Assembly (NCBI GenBank): GCA_021779775.1
Contig: JAJYAB010000168.1
Span: 1 to 5,020, forward strand
Length of the DNA stretch: 5,020 nt
Direction of reading: 5' to 3'
Source: Actinomycetes bacterium
Lineage (GTDB): Bacteria > Actinomycetota > Acidimicrobiia > Acidimicrobiales > UBA8190
Shown: in pieces, positions 1 to 5,020 of the stretch
Position numbering within the stretch: position 1 is the first letter of the stretch
How the letters are laid out: the number at the start of each line of letters is the position of its first letter
Position numbers and translations under genes: made by a program
The notes under the pieces: generated by a model
The model's input: the letters and a program-made list of their open reading frames with translations, nothing else
Told to the model about the DNA's origin: nothing
The model's database searches: none

Positions 1-1293
1 GCGCTGCCTGCCGGTGTCGCGGGGCCGCAGCTTCGCCGCGTTGAACGCCTGGGCAGCCGGGTGGTCGTAGTGGTAGGTGGTGCGGTGGACGATCCGGTAG
101 CGGCGCTCGGTCGCCTGCAGCCGGCAACGCTCGCCGCCTGGCGGTCCCGGCATCGGCCGGCGGGCCGATGGCCGCGTCGCCGGGCCGGTCATCGGGGAAG
201 CTGCCGCCGGGGGAGCGGTTGCCGGGGGAGCGGTTGCCGGGGAAGCTGCCGCCGGGGAAGCTGCCGCCGGGGAAGCTGCCGCCGGGGAAGCTGCCGCCGT
301 GCTGCCGAAGTACGCCGTGCTGCCGAAGTACGTAGTGTCCAGATCGGCATCCACGACCTTTACCGCACGCTGCAAGTCTGCCGCCAGTCGCCGGAGCCCC
401 TCGGCCGTCATCCGGCTGAGGGGGGCGTCGGCCACCACCAACGCCGCCTCGCTGCAGGCCGCCATCACCGCCTCGTTGTCCGGCAGCCCTTTCACCAGGG
501 CCCGTACCTCCCCCAGGCATGCGGCGACCGCCCGGGGGAACCGGTCGTCCTGCAACAAGAAGCGCAGCGTCGACCCGTCGTCCGCCCGGGCCGGCATGGC
601 GCGCCGGAACGGCTGGTAGGCGGCCAGCGAGCGGAGCACCGCCATCCACCGGGCCTCGTCGTACGGGTCGGTCCCCGGCTGCTCGCCTGAGCCGGGCAGG
701 AGGCTGTCGGCGCGTACTTCGAGGACCCGCGCCGTCACCGCCACCCGCTCGAGCGACTGACCGATCGTGTAGAAGGCCAGCGCCTCGTCGCGCCGCATCG
801 TCGTCCACAGCACCCCGTTGAGGTGCTGGCAGCTGGCGACGACCCGGCGGAGCCAGTCGGCGCGTCCGCGCCGGTCGTGCACCTCGTCACGCCGGTCGAC
901 CAGCTCGACCCACAGGTCGTTGGCCACCTCCCACGCTTCGCGCGGGACGACCGGCCGGGCGGTGCGCAAGTCGTCCCGGGCGCCGGAGACGATGGCGAGG
1001 ATGGAGCTGCGGTTTCCCGGGTCGTGCAGCAGGAACTCCATCACCCGCGTCTCGGCGGAGCCCGGGGTCGCGCCGGCTGGTCCGGCGGGGACGCCGTGGT
1101 CGGCTCCGTGGCGGCCGGCGAAGGCGAGCTCTGCGCCGGCGATGGCCAGCAGCGGGCGCCACCCGACGTCCTCCCCGACGGGCATGTCGACGTGCGCATC
1201 GCCGTGCACGCGGATGACGCGCGCCAGGTTGTCGGCGCGCTCGAGGGCGCGGCCCGACCGATACACGGCACTGGCCATCCTGGTCAACAGCAT
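1..1293 (-). CDS. Alpha-E domain protein fused to a transglutaminase-type N-terminal domain (3' end outside window)
   Basis: The frame is open for 431 codons from an ATG at 1293 to the window edge, so the C-terminus is missing. Residues 1-330 form an alpha-E domain (all-helical, no known catalytic site): it opens MLLTRMASAVYRSGRALERA, matching the family pattern MLSRvAeslyW.GRy.ERAe, and a second helical repeat near residues 170-205 has TMRRDEALAFYTIGQSLERV. Residues 332-366 are PAAAS/PATAP pentapeptide repeats, followed by a Pro/Arg/Gly linker to about 391. From 399 the sequence YRIVHRTTYHYDHPAAQAFN and then KLRPRDT matches the start of the bacterial transglutaminase-like N-terminal domain. 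The ATG at 1293 has a good ribosome site (GGAGAGGAG) and fits the family start; ATG at 1326 is an in-frame alternative. It lies 73 bases after the ATP-grasp gene, probably co-transcribed. The role, with the ATP-grasp partner, in making or processing a peptide-like product is a family prediction. The Cys-His-Asp core expected further on is not visible. Confidence 0.88.
   Translation of the reverse strand, partial: MLLTRMASAVYRSGRALERADNLARVIRVHGDAHVDMPVGEDVGWRPLLAIAGAELAFAGRHGADHGVPAGPAGATPGSAETRVMEFLLHDPGNRSSILAIVSGARDDLRTARPVVPREAWEVANDLWVELVDRRDEVHDRRGRADWLRRVVASCQHLNGVLWTTMRRDEALAFYTIGQSLERVAVTARVLEVRADSLLPGSGEQPGTDPYDEARWMAVLRSLAAYQPFRRAMPARADDGSTLRFLLQDDRFPRAVAACLGEVRALVKGLPDNEAVMAACSEAALVVADAPLSRMTAEGLRRLAADLQRAVKVVDADLDTTYFGSTAYFGSTAAASPAAASPAAASPAAASPATAPPATAPPAAASPMTGPATRPSARRPMPGPPGGERCRLQATERRYRIVHRTTYHYDHPAAQAFNAAKLRPRDTGRQR
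196..300. repeat. Seven tandem 15-bp units inside the alpha-E/transglutaminase gene
   Basis: Seven consecutive 15-bp units lie in phase with the minus-strand gene. Five are GGAAGCTGCCGCCGG (the last ends in T), at 196-210 and 241-300; two, at 211-240, are the variant GGGAGCGGTTGCCGG. On the minus strand they encode (P/T)AAAS or PATAP. The unit is a multiple of three, so gain or loss of copies keeps the frame. The translated stretch is a flexible Pro/Ala linker between the two domains. Confidence 0.92.
301..336. repeat. Two 18-bp direct repeats encoding a YFGSTA-type repeat
   Basis: GCTGCCGAAGTACG occurs at 301-314 and 319-332, a period of 18 bp, directly next to the 15-bp repeat array. On the minus strand this gives TYFGST followed by AYFGST, at the end of the alpha-E domain. 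It looks like a small in-frame duplication at the domain border. Confidence 0.85.
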
Positions 1294-1297
1294 GGGG

Positions 1298-1308
1298 CTC
1301 TCCTCTCC
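1298..1308 (-). promoter_or_regulatory. Ribosome binding site of the alpha-E/transglutaminase gene
   Basis: The minus strand reads GGAGAGGAGAG and then CCCC before the ATG at 1293. This purine-rich match to the 16S rRNA 3' end supports that start over the in-frame ATG at 1326, which has no such site. Confidence 0.7.
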
Positions 1309-1336
1309 GGCCTCCGGCGGATCCATCAGGCGGTGC

Positions 1337-1365
1337 TGCTCGCTGCCTGGCAGTGCTCGCTGCCT
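1337..1365. repeat. 12-bp direct repeat between the ATP-grasp and alpha-E genes
   Basis: TGCTCGCTGCCT occurs at 1337-1348 and again at 1354-1365 in the 73-base gap between the two genes. No terminator is seen there, which agrees with read-through from the ATP-grasp gene. Function unknown; it may be a simple duplication. Confidence 0.6.
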
Positions 1366-1366
1366 C

Positions 1367-2944
1367 CTACTGCTCGTGGTGCACGGCGCGGGGTCCGGCG
1401 GTCGGCACCGCCGGCGTGGGCACGTCCCGCGACGGCGTCACCCCCTGCGGGGGGCTGCCCGCCAGCCAGGGTGGCTCGGAAGCGATGGTTTCACGCACCA
1501 CCCAGGTGTCCTTGCTGCCGCCACCCTGCGAGGAGTTGACGATGAGCGAATCCTCCTGCAGGGCCACCCTGGTCAGTCCACCGCGGGTGACGTACGAGCC
1601 GTCAGGTCCGAGCAGCGAGAACGGACGCAGGTCCACGTGGCGAGGCACCACCTGCCCGTCGCACAGGGTCGGTGCTGTCGACAGGGCCAGCACTGGTTGC
1701 GCCACCCACCCCCGGGGGTGACGCTCGATCCGCGAGGCGACTCGAGCCAGCGCCTCCCGACCGGCATGGGGGCCGATGACGACCCCGTAGCCGCCCGACT
1801 CGTTGGACGGCTTCACCACCAGCGAGCCCAGGTTGTCCAGCACGAAACGACGGCCCTCGTCGTCGCTGCACCCCCAGGTCGGCACGGTGGGGAGGATCGG
1901 CTCCTCACCGAGGAAGAAGCGGACGAGCTCCGGCACGTACGGGTAGACGGCCTTGTCGTCGGCGACCCCGGAGCCGGGAGCGTTGACGATGGCCACCCGA
2001 CCTGACCGCCAGGCGCGCATGAGCCCGGCGACACCGATCAGCGAGTCACGGCGGAAGACCTCCGGATCGAGGAAGAGGTCGTCGATGCGGCGGTAGATCA
2101 CGTCGACGCGCTCGAGCCCGCCCACCGTGCGCATCGACACGGTGTCGTCGTCGTCGACCACGAGGTCACCGCCTTCGACCAGCTCCACGCCCAGCTGCTG
2201 TGCGAGGAAGGCGTGCTCGAAGTACGCGGCGTTATGTGCTCCGGGCGTGAGGACGACCACGGTGGGGGGCCCAGAGCGGGGCGAGACCGATGCCAGCATG
2301 GCTCCCAGCCGGCCGATGTACGGGTCGACCGGCTCGATGCTCGAAGACCGGAACAGCTCGGGCAGCACCCGCTTCGAGATCATGCGGTTCTCCAGGAGGT
2401 ACGACACGCCCGAGGGGACCCTCAGGTTGTCCTCCAGGACGAAGAACGTGCCGTCGCCGTCGCGGACGAGATCGCTGCCGCAGATGTGCGCCCAAGTCCT
2501 GCCGGGTGGGTCCACCCCCATGCACTCGGGCCGGAAGTTGGGAGATCCCATCACCAGCTCGGCGGGCACCACCCCTTCCCGCACCGCCCGCTGCTCGTGG
2601 TAGACGTCGTCGAGGAACCGGTCGAGCGCCCGGTGGCGCTGGGTGATGCCCTGCTCGACGACGACCCACTCGGGGTGGGGAACGATCCGGGGGATGACGT
2701 CGAAGGGCCAGGTGCGGTCGATCGACGAGCCGGCCTCCCCGACCTGGAAGGTGACTCCGACTCCGAGCAGCACGCGCTCGGCAGCATGCTGGCGGGCTGA
2801 GAGCTCATCGGGGCCGAGGGCCGACAGGTCGCTCCACGCCGCCTTGGCGAGAGGCCGCGGCGTGCCGTCGCTCGCCAGCATCTCGTCGTAGCCGGAGCCG
2901 ACCGCATAGGGGAGGGTGACCGGTTCCGCCTCCTTCAGCACCAT
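1367..2944 (-). CDS. Circularly permuted ATP-grasp family protein (predicted amidoligase)
   Basis: The protein is 525 residues from the ATG at 2944, complete, and of usual family length. It matches the circularly permuted ATP-grasp type 1 family (the former DUF404/DUF407 region). Family blocks visible: YDEMLASDGTPRP at residues 19-31; RPECMGVDPP at 138-147; FVLEDNLRVPSGVSYLLENR at 168-187; VNAPGSGVADDKAVYPYVPE at 320-339; the glycine-rich LVVKPSNESGGYGVVIGP at 375-392; RHVDLRPF at 435-442; and a C-terminal NSSQGGGSKDTWVV at 470-483. Acidic and lysine residues in these blocks probably bind ATP and Mg2+. Family members are predicted to join a carboxylate to an amine using ATP; the substrate is unknown. 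No signal peptide is seen, so the protein is probably cytoplasmic. The frame allows an earlier ATG at 2980, but family similarity begins near MVLKEAEPVTLPY and a G-rich stretch precedes 2944. The last 40 residues are Pro-rich and unlike the family core. Confidence 0.93.
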   Translation of the reverse strand: MVLKEAEPVTLPYAVGSGYDEMLASDGTPRPLAKAAWSDLSALGPDELSARQHAAERVLLGVGVTFQVGEAGSSIDRTWPFDVIPRIVPHPEWVVVEQGITQRHRALDRFLDDVYHEQRAVREGVVPAELVMGSPNFRPECMGVDPPGRTWAHICGSDLVRDGDGTFFVLEDNLRVPSGVSYLLENRMISKRVLPELFRSSSIEPVDPYIGRLGAMLASVSPRSGPPTVVVLTPGAHNAAYFEHAFLAQQLGVELVEGGDLVVDDDDTVSMRTVGGLERVDVIYRRIDDLFLDPEVFRRDSLIGVAGLMRAWRSGRVAIVNAPGSGVADDKAVYPYVPELVRFFLGEEPILPTVPTWGCSDDEGRRFVLDNLGSLVVKPSNESGGYGVVIGPHAGREALARVASRIERHPRGWVAQPVLALSTAPTLCDGQVVPRHVDLRPFSLLGPDGSYVTRGGLTRVALQEDSLIVNSSQGGGSKDTWVVRETIASEPPWLAGSPPQGVTPSRDVPTPAVPTAGPRAVHHEQ

Positions 2945-3042
2945 GCCCTGCCCCCGGTGCGTCGGCCGACCGGCGAGCATCGCAGGGCGCGGTGTTCGGT
3001 GGGCATGCGGTGTTCGGTGGGCATGCGGTGTTCGGTGGGCAT
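2935..3042 (-). other. Possible 35-codon upstream ORF made by the 18-bp repeats
   Basis: On the minus strand each 18-bp repeat begins with ATG, so three in-frame start codons give MPTEHR three times followed by 17 residues. The frame ends in a TGA that overlaps the ATP-grasp start by 10 bases, the sort of overlap that allows coupled translation. No clear ribosome site precedes the first ATG and the peptide matches nothing I know, so it may be accidental. Confidence 0.18.
2989..3042. repeat. Three perfect tandem 18-bp repeats upstream of the ATP-grasp gene
   Basis: GCGGTGTTCGGTGGGCAT is repeated exactly at 2989-3006, 3007-3024 and 3025-3042, followed by a partial GCGG. Each junction creates the palindrome GCATGC. 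The array ends about 45 bases before the preferred ATP-grasp start, in the likely leader or promoter region of the cluster. It could be a set of protein-binding sites or an unstable minisatellite; the sequence does not decide. Confidence 0.93.
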
Positions 3043-3098
3043 GCGGAATGGTCTAGAGCTGCTGCGAGTCCGCCGCGTTGCCGGCCTGTTGCCATCGC

Positions 3099-3143
3099 GT
3101 GAAGTCGTGCCGAAGGGCCGCGTGTGAAGTCGTGCCGAAGGGC
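3099..3143. repeat. 20-bp direct repeat after the methyltransferase gene
   Basis: GTGAAGTCGTGCCGAAGGGC occurs at 3099-3118 and 3124-3143, separated by 5 bases. It sits 20 bases beyond the methyltransferase stop codon, in the same 219-base gap as the 18-bp repeats. A short inverted repeat (GAGCGG at 3148-3153, CCGCTC at 3160-3165) overlaps that stop codon, but its 6-bp stem is too weak to call a terminator. Confidence 0.9.
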
Positions 3144-3163
3144 GAAGGAGCGGTGGTGCCCGC

Positions 3164-3781
3164 TCAGGTCTTGGTGGCGACGCCCTCGAACAGGTAGCCG
3201 AAGATCTCCGGTCCGGGCAGTCGGGGGTGCTCCAGCCGGGTCAGCGTCAGTCCGGCGTCGACGATCAGCGTGTCGATCGACCGGTTCAGATGGCAGCCCC
3301 CTGCTATCCGGCGCTGCAGGGGGGTGATCCGGTCCTGCCACCGGGCGATGCTCGGACGGTCCGACCGCCCGTGCTCCACGAACCGCAGGGTTCCCCCTGG
3401 CCGGAGCACCCGGCGGATCTCCCTCAGGGCCTGCCCGACGTCTGGGATGGTGCATAGCGTCCAGGTGCTCAGGACGTGGTCGACGCTGGCGTCGCCGAGC
3501 GGCAGGTCTTCCCCGTCGAGACCGACGTAGCTGACCGGCACCGGGCTGGCGGCCACCCGCCGGGCTGCCAGCTTCCGCCCGACGGTGGCCGGATCGACGG
3601 CACGCAGCTGCTTGACCCCGGCGGGAAGGTGCGGGACGTTTGCTCCCGAGCCGAAGCCGACCTCCAACACGTCGCCTTCGAGCCCAGCGGCCACCTGCGC
3701 CCGTAGCCGGGTGCACTCCCGCCCGGACAGCACGACGCCGATGATCCGGGGAAGCACCTGCTGCTCGTAGAGTCCCATCAT
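3164..3781 (-). CDS. Class I SAM-dependent methyltransferase (METTL7/UbiE-like)
   Basis: This complete 205-residue protein has the Rossmann-type methyltransferase fold signature. Motif I, VLEVGFGSGAN at residues 38-48, binds S-adenosylmethionine; an acidic residue follows the second strand (AVDP, 61-64); GEDLPLGDASVDHVLSTWTL at 90-109 covers motifs II and III; and EIRRVLRPGGTLRFVEHGRS at 121-140 is the post-motif region typical of Methyltransf_11. The later RWQDR...P..RRIAGGCHLNR stretch (147-167) resembles METTL7/TMT1-like methyltransferases, some of which act on thiols, but the substrate here cannot be inferred. No signal peptide or membrane segment is seen. The first of two adjacent ATG codons (3781, 3778) is used; neither has a strong ribosome site. 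It points the same way as the ATP-grasp gene, but the 219-base gap with repeats makes shared transcription uncertain. Confidence 0.92.
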   Translation of the reverse strand: MMGLYEQQVLPRIIGVVLSGRECTRLRAQVAAGLEGDVLEVGFGSGANVPHLPAGVKQLRAVDPATVGRKLAARRVAASPVPVSYVGLDGEDLPLGDASVDHVLSTWTLCTIPDVGQALREIRRVLRPGGTLRFVEHGRSDRPSIARWQDRITPLQRRIAGGCHLNRSIDTLIVDAGLTLTRLEHPRLPGPEIFGYLFEGVATKT

Positions 3782-3874
3782 GCCAGTGTCGTCGGCCGGC
3801 AGCCTGGAGGCCAGCCGATCGGGGATCCCGGAGGGTTGCAGCCGCTCACCGGGCCGGGGAACCTCCCGTTGCGA

Positions 3875-5020
3875 TCACGCCGGCCGCCCGGACTGGGGCG
3901 TATCGTGGGGGGGCGCGCATCGTGGGGCACTACAGTGGGCCCGACGTCGGGCTGGCTCGGGTGCTCGCCTCGACTCCCGCCCCCGTAGCTCAGCGGATAG
4001 AGCATCGGCCTCCGGAGCCGGGTGCGCAGGTTCGAGTCCTGCCGGGGGCGCCGACCCTGACGGTGGTCGAACCTTTCCGATGTCGGAGGGGTTCGGTCCC
4101 GTCAGGCCACCTCCATCGAGCGGCACTCGGAAGTACGGGCGCACTGACGCACGGCTTTCGACCTCAATTCGGGCAACCAGCGCTTGAAGGAGACCTTTCT
4201 GGGCTTCGGGGTCGCCGTGCTCGATGGTGTCGACGACGTGGCAGCGGAGCTCGTCGAGGTGCGCTTGGGTGACGGTGGGCTCCCGCTCGGCTTCGAGTAG
4301 CGAGGCCAGCTCGCCCTGGCGAGCTTGGAGGGTGGCGATCTTTCCGCCGAGGGTCTGGACGCGTTGCCCGCAGGTGGTCTCAGACAGGGTGCCGGCTTCG
4401 AAGGCGAGGAAGTACCGCTCGATGGCTTCTTCGGCCTTGGCCAGCTCGGCATCGACGACGCCCAGCTCGTCTTGGTCCTGTCGGCGTTTGGCCCCGGAAC
4501 GGGCGAGGCCGGCGGCGAGCGCGGCGTCGAGGAGGTCGTGACGGGAGATGGTGCGCAGCAGCGCGCCGCGCACTTCGCTTTCGAGCTGGTCGGCGGGGAG
4601 CCGCTCGGCGGGGCAGGTGGCGGTGCCGTAGCGGTGGCGGGAGAAGCAGGTGTAGTAGCGATAGCGGTACTTGTTGCCGTGCGCGGCGGTGCCGATGTAG
4701 CGCTTGCCGCAGTGAGTGCAGGTGATGAGCCCGGCGAGAAGGTAGTCGCTGGAATTTGACGCTCGATGGGCGTACTCCTCGCCTCGCAGCCGAAGGATCT
4801 GGCCGGCGAGGTCGAAGGTCACGGGATCGATGAGCGGTGGGTGCGGGGCGGGATGGTAGGTGTCGCGAAAGTAGACCTCTCCGAGGTAGACCCGGTTGCG
4901 CAGCACGGTGTTGAGCGCCACTCGTTTTGAGCGCGGAGCGGCGTGAGACGTCACTGGTTGTGATCGCCGGCGAGGGTCGGTCTGGACGAGTTGCAGAGCC
5001 AGGGAAATGCCGACAGCGTG
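3875..5020 (-). CDS. Large serine recombinase, C-terminal part (5' end outside window)
   Basis: The frame is open from the right edge to a stop at 3875, about 381 codons; the N-terminal catalytic domain with its serine would lie beyond 5020. Residues below are counted from a GTG at 4954, which is probably internal. Residues 13-60 (TVLRNRVYLGEVYFRDTYHP, then PPLIDPVTFD) end the recombinase DNA-binding domain. Residues 72-118 form the zinc ribbon with Cys79, Cys82, Cys103 and Cys114. Residues 155-235 are Glu/Ala/Leu-rich, matching the coiled coil that controls integration direction. VRPYFRVP (271-278) is the usual end of this family's core. Residues 302-326 are the tRNA-Arg gene read antisense and 327-359 come from the tRNA upstream region, so the tail is not an evolved domain. 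Upstream of residue 12 similarity is weak and a tryptophan usual in this linker is not seen, so some decay is possible. The gene faces the tRNA, as expected for an integrated element. Confidence 0.88.
   Translation of the reverse strand, partial: HAVGISLALQLVQTDPRRRSQPVTSHAAPRSKRVALNTVLRNRVYLGEVYFRDTYHPAPHPPLIDPVTFDLAGQILRLRGEEYAHRASNSSDYLLAGLITCTHCGKRYIGTAAHGNKYRYRYYTCFSRHRYGTATCPAERLPADQLESEVRGALLRTISRHDLLDAALAAGLARSGAKRRQDQDELGVVDAELAKAEEAIERYFLAFEAGTLSETTCGQRVQTLGGKIATLQARQGELASLLEAEREPTVTQAHLDELRCHVVDTIEHGDPEAQKGLLQALVARIEVESRASVRPYFRVPLDGGGLTGPNPSDIGKVRPPSGSAPPAGLEPAHPAPEADALSAELRGRESRRAPEPARRRAHCSAPRCAPPHDTPQSGRPA
3931..3936 (+). promoter_or_regulatory. Possible -10 box of the tRNA-Arg promoter
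   Basis: TACAGT fits the TANNNT pattern of actinobacterial -10 elements and lies 43 bases before the tRNA, giving a leader of about 36 bases. A convincing -35 box is missing: the matching region is a G-run. A 9-bp repeat, ATCGTGGGG, lies upstream at 3902-3910 and 3919-3927. Confidence 0.3.
3979..4050 (+). tRNA. tRNA-Arg (anticodon CCG)
   Basis: All four arms fold. The acceptor stem pairs GCCCCCG (3979-3985) with CGGGGGC (4043-4049) and the discriminator is G4050. The D arm is GCTC/GAGC with loop AGCGGATA, which carries the GG pair followed by A, an arginine identity base in studied bacteria. The anticodon stem is 4005-4009/4017-4021 with loop CTCCGGA, giving anticodon CCG at 4012-4014, which reads the CGG codon. 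The T arm is GCAGG/CCTGC with loop TTCGAGT. CCA is not encoded, as is usual in actinobacteria. The gene looks intact although a recombinase frame runs through it on the other strand; it is the likely target of the neighbouring mobile element. Confidence 0.96.
4056..4106 (+). terminator. Long hairpin after the tRNA, probable transcription end
   Basis: Arms 4056-4079 and 4084-4106 form 23 base pairs with one bulged base (T4064) and a 4-base loop, ATGT. Four of the pairs (4066-4097, 4067-4096, 4074-4089, 4075-4088) are G-U in plus-strand RNA but become A-C mismatches on the other strand, so the structure favours RNA made in the tRNA direction. It starts 5 bases after the tRNA. No T-run follows, which is often the case for proposed actinobacterial terminators. 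It could instead guide 3' processing or be part of the attachment region. Confidence 0.55.

Larger units (their letters stand above)
3979..4120. other. Likely integration junction region of the mobile element
   Basis: Recognisable recombinase sequence ends at the VRPYFRVP block (about 4118-4147). Beyond it the same frame crosses the hairpin and the tRNA antisense. This places one end of the element in or just after the tRNA gene. The exact core cannot be fixed, because serine integrase sites share only a short core and the other end is outside the window. Confidence 0.4.

Noticed and set aside
196..300. Regular short repeats as a CRISPR array
   Set aside because: Units are contiguous 15-bp tandem copies without unique spacers, in frame within a gene; no cas genes are present.
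61..690. Plus-strand frame with repeated RGSC/RRGSC peptides
   Set aside because: It is antisense to the alpha-E/transglutaminase gene and the peptide repeats are only the other-strand reading of the 15-bp array.
1341..1351. Inverted repeat CTGCC/GGCAG between the ATP-grasp and alpha-E genes as a terminator
   Set aside because: The loop would be a single base and no T-run follows, so a stable hairpin is unlikely.
818..2005. Long plus-strand frame of 395 codons
   Set aside because: It crosses two recognisable minus-strand genes and has an arbitrary Ser/Arg/Thr-rich composition with no domain; a GC-rich shadow frame.
2989..3143. Intergenic repeats as a CRISPR array or replication iterons
   Set aside because: The 18-bp copies are directly abutting, the 20-bp copies have one 5-base gap, and no AT-rich segment or replication gene is nearby.
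2805..3716. Minus-strand frame of 303 codons overlapping methyltransferase and ATP-grasp genes
   Set aside because: Its composition (Arg/Ala/Pro/Gly) is typical of an off-frame reading, and it overlaps two genes with clear family motifs.
3780..4272. Plus-strand frames covering the tRNA region
   Set aside because: They translate the tRNA gene and the recombinase antisense strand and show no protein family features.

Overview
The window is very GC-rich (roughly 70%), codon third positions are dominated by G/C, and every recognisable protein family is common in Actinomycetota. I read it as an actinobacterial chromosome and cannot name the genus. Almost all coding is on the minus strand; the long plus-strand frames are antisense shadows.

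Positions 1-2944, read right to left, hold a two-gene cluster. It starts with a circularly permuted ATP-grasp protein (2944 to 1367). After 73 bases comes a gene (1293 to beyond position 1) for an alpha-E domain joined, through a Pro/Ala-rich repeat linker, to the start of a bacterial transglutaminase-type N-terminal domain. ATP-grasp, alpha-E and transglutaminase-like genes are a known conserved neighbourhood, predicted from comparative genomics to make or modify a peptide-like product. The partners are normally separate proteins; here two appear to be one polypeptide. The second gene runs off the left edge, so the transglutaminase catalytic core is not visible.

Positions 2945-3163 are non-coding and hold two tandem-repeat patches: three perfect 18-bp units just upstream of the ATP-grasp gene, and two copies of a 20-bp sequence just downstream of the next gene. 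That gene (3781 to 3164, minus) is a complete class I SAM-dependent methyltransferase resembling the METTL7/TMT1-like group.

Positions 3782-5020 are the edge of an apparent mobile element. A plus-strand tRNA-Arg(CCG) gene (3979-4050) faces a large serine recombinase whose C-terminal part fills the right end of the window (minus, open past 5020). The recombinase frame runs without a stop through a long hairpin (4056-4106), antisense through the whole tRNA gene, and about 100 bases into the region upstream of the tRNA. This fits an element that recombined at or next to the tRNA gene. The hairpin pairs better as plus-strand RNA and may end the tRNA transcript.

No wholly new system is proven. 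The points most worth checking are the alpha-E/transglutaminase fusion with its variable-looking repeat linker, the recombinase/tRNA/hairpin overlap, and the repeats before the ATP-grasp gene.
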